A program made the translations under genes and the position numbers. The notes under the pieces are model-generated. The model made no database searches, was not told where the DNA came from, and worked only from the letters and a program-made list of their open reading frames with translations. 64,000 bases of DNA from Neospora caninum Liverpool (taxonomy: Eukaryota; Apicomplexa; Conoidasida; Eucoccidiorida; Sarcocystidae): NCBI RefSeq assembly GCF_000208865.1, contig NC_018394.1, positions 3,103,797 to 3,167,796 on the forward strand. Direction: 5' to 3'. Every line of letters begins with the position of its first letter. Positions within the stretch are counted from its first letter, which is position 1. Positions 62,001-64,000 of this stretch are shown here, piece after piece.

Positions 62001-64000
62001 GGTGAATTGCCGGCAAGGCAATGTGCCAAGCAACGACGCAGGCGATGGAATGCCTATTGTCGATATTATTGGTCCCGAAGGCCTGCGCAACCTGCTGCGG
62101 GCAATATTCATAGTAAGGATACTGCGTCCCTGTGCCTTCGGCAGCTTCAAGCTCCACAAATATGGATTGCCTTGTTACCGCCATCGGTGCGTATTCGTTG
62201 AACGTGCCAGAACAAACGGTACCCCTTTATACGAGGCGGAGACGGCAGTGGAAATCTTCTTTGGACGATGCCTCACATTTCACTGTCACTCAACAGACAG
62301 TTTCTCTGCAGATATCCGTTTGTGCGAGGCGAACATGGAAGGGCAGTGGACATCCTCTCCAATTCTGATCTCTTGCGCGATTTCCACTTCTTCAGGGAAC
62401 CCACGTTCGGCGATGCGCGCCTTACCGGGTCCACGAGCTGAAGGGTGTGCCATGTCTTCACCACGGTCGGCGGTGCTCTCACGCGACGCTTCCAGAGCTT
62501 CCCAAGTAATGCCTTTTTTCTCCACCGCAAAAAAATTGACAATCCCTGTATCCCAGGTGCTCTGTGGGGGTCACGGATAAGCCATTCGTGCCCTCATGCC
62601 TCTGACTTTCAGCGTCACAACTCAATTGCAGCTTGAAAGCGCTCTCTACAGCGCACGTAGCCTGGATTTGACTGTGGCCGTTCAACCATTCCTCTCGCAG
62701 AGTCCCGCAGCTTGATATCCGGGACTGCATGCGGCTGGCACGTGCTCTATCACTGCAGAGTTCCCTTCGAAGCAGAAGGAGGAAGCGATCTGTGGCCGTC
62801 GCCTGATGGCTCATATGATGTGTTCAATGATGGAGAAACCAAGGTGTTGGCCGTCCCTATCCGGGTAAGCGCTGACACGAGTTACGGGACGCACACCGGG
62901 ACCCACAACCGTCGGTCCCTGTGTTTCTCTCATCCTTCAATTATGCGTCTATCGGGGTTTATGCGTGCGGCTGTTGGGTTCAGCACAACGTGCCTACTGT
63001 CGGCTATGTCGTGGAGGAGTTGGGGAGGACGCGACGACGCCTTCATGCTGCTGCGCTTCAGCCGGTCGTGCAGAGAAACCTGCAAGCTCTTGCTGACTGG
63101 CCTGCATTGAAGGACCAACCTAAGGCAGTTTATAAAGTAAGGGCAAACACACCCCGATGTGAAAGCTGAAGACGGAAGTGACAATTATACCTTTGCGTCG
63201 ACTGCAATTTCCTTTTCGCAAGGCATTCTTGTCGGCCGTGTGAAGGTTTAGTCCGTGCCCGCTCCAGATTCGCCATGTGGCTGTCGCTCCCGCCTCCGCT
63301 GCGCAACCGTGCCTCCGTTTGCTCGTGGGTGATACGTGGCAAAGGGGTTCCAACGCAGAATCGAGCAGGTGCTGGGTGTAGTACGTAGTCACCGTTGAAC
63401 TCCGCGGAGGCAACCTTTTCTGTGAACATCCATTGAAAAAGGGTCCGCAATCGAGGGTCTGCTGGAAAACGTGCGCGTGTGCTTGGTGCAGCTTCTGTCA
63501 GCACTTCAACCTGGAGATTCCTTCACTTTTCCGGATGGCACTCGTATAGACTACGATGACGCCTTTGAAGATGAAGCACACCATCTTCGCAAATTCTGCA
63601 TTTGCGTGGACACATGCGACGCCTCTCTCATCGCACAGTTTGCAAAAGACTGTGATCTGATGGTAAGGGTCTGCCGCGTTGTTTTGCAGAATGTGTTTTC
63701 ATTCACTTTGCGTACTGTTGTTCCTGTTTGTCTAGTTTGAATACCATTGCTGTGCATCTGGTTTCGTATGACTAAATATGCATTCGTCGTACCTCTGTTT
63801 TACCTCGTTGAATCGAGTCCTCACGAAACTGGGCGCGAGTATAATTACGGTTGGTGGAGCGGTGCACTCACCATAAGTAGTCATTCCAGACCTCTGTTTG
63901 AATCACATGCTGTTAATCGTACACGCAAACAGTGCGAGAGCTGAGCAAGCTCGAGACTGCACGCGCCTCGTGATAAGTGTGCGTGCTGGTGATCTGGCGT
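59087..64000 (+). CDS. RNase Z (tRNA 3' endonuclease), partial at window end
   Basis: Metallo-beta-lactamase-fold nuclease that removes 3' trailers from pre-tRNA. Exons supported: 59087-60835, 61026-61472, 61699-62112, 62145-about 62173 or 62186, about 62759-62870, 62984-63136, 63492-63662; the gene continues past the window. Motifs: WTLRFLGTGAMQAS joined to VTRNTSAILF, WLFDCGGG, then KIFVTHLHGDHSLGIPSLLS (zinc-binding HxHxDH, residues about 745-750), IVDIIGPEGLRNLLRAIF, LQAPQIW, FNDGETKVLAVPIR joined to HNVPTVGYVVEE, LQPGDSFTFPDGT and CICVDTCDASLIAQFAKDCD. The later zinc ligand motif (HEAT) must lie beyond 63662. About 575 residues precede the catalytic start, including an Arg-rich leader and a hydrophobic segment (TWALLCLYLLGSGNG) that may act in organelle targeting. 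Insertions lie after WLFDCGGG and after THLHGDH. The 62145-62870 junctions are tentative. Confidence 0.88.

Overview
The window looks like nuclear DNA of a tissue-cyst coccidian (Apicomplexa, Sarcocystidae: Toxoplasma, Neospora or Hammondia). The reasons are GC-rich coding sequence, short exons with GTGAG/GTAAG donors and pyrimidine-tract acceptors, pyrimidine-rich 5' flanks, AT/TCTA microsatellites, AGAGACG-type promoter heptamers, and a rhoptry-type secreted protein. The gene order (ALAS, TBP, a large proline-rich secreted protein, a ROP6-like rhoptry protein, ferrochelatase) is what I remember of a block on Toxoplasma gondii chromosome VIIb. That is recall, not a search, and I cannot decide between the genera. 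I see no bacterial features, rRNA, tRNA or CRISPR array. All gene models are hand-built by joining conserved protein motifs through splice sites whose phases agree.

Layout. 1.1-5.9 kb (-): 5-aminolevulinate synthase, the first step of haem synthesis, in 8 exons. Upstream lie a divergent promoter region with two AGAGACG heptamers and a 100-N assembly gap (6533-6632) between G runs. 8.4-11.0 kb (+): TATA-binding protein, 3 exons. 12.9-18.9 kb (-): a 1749-residue secreted proline/tyrosine-rich protein, 2 exons. 20.6-22.7 kb (-): a ROP6-like acidic rhoptry protein with three SFxE motifs. 25.5-31.3 kb (-): ferrochelatase, the last step of haem synthesis, 7 exons. 33.4-36.0 kb (+): an adenylate kinase family protein with an N-terminal secretory/organelle leader. 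38.3-41.1 kb (-): an organellar IF-3-like initiation factor. 42.6-47.0 kb (+): an FKBP-type prolyl isomerase split by a long insertion. 48.0-48.4 kb (-): an exon encoding a knottin-like six-cysteine module. 49.0-51.3 kb (-): a single-exon secreted glutamine-rich coiled-coil protein. 52.8-54.7 kb (-): an RRM protein with a signal peptide. 59.1 kb to the window end (+): RNase Z with a very long N-terminal extension, cut by the edge.

Two themes stand out. The entry and exit enzymes of haem synthesis sit about 20 kb apart, and the ALAS leader carries two Cys-Pro haem-regulatory-type motifs. Also, several proteins have leaders suggesting an organelle (mitochondrion or apicoplast) or the secretory pathway. 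The enzyme and factor cores are recognisable but are interrupted by long low-complexity insertions typical of coccidia. Intergenic stretches of 1-4 kb otherwise show only microsatellites and short candidate motifs.
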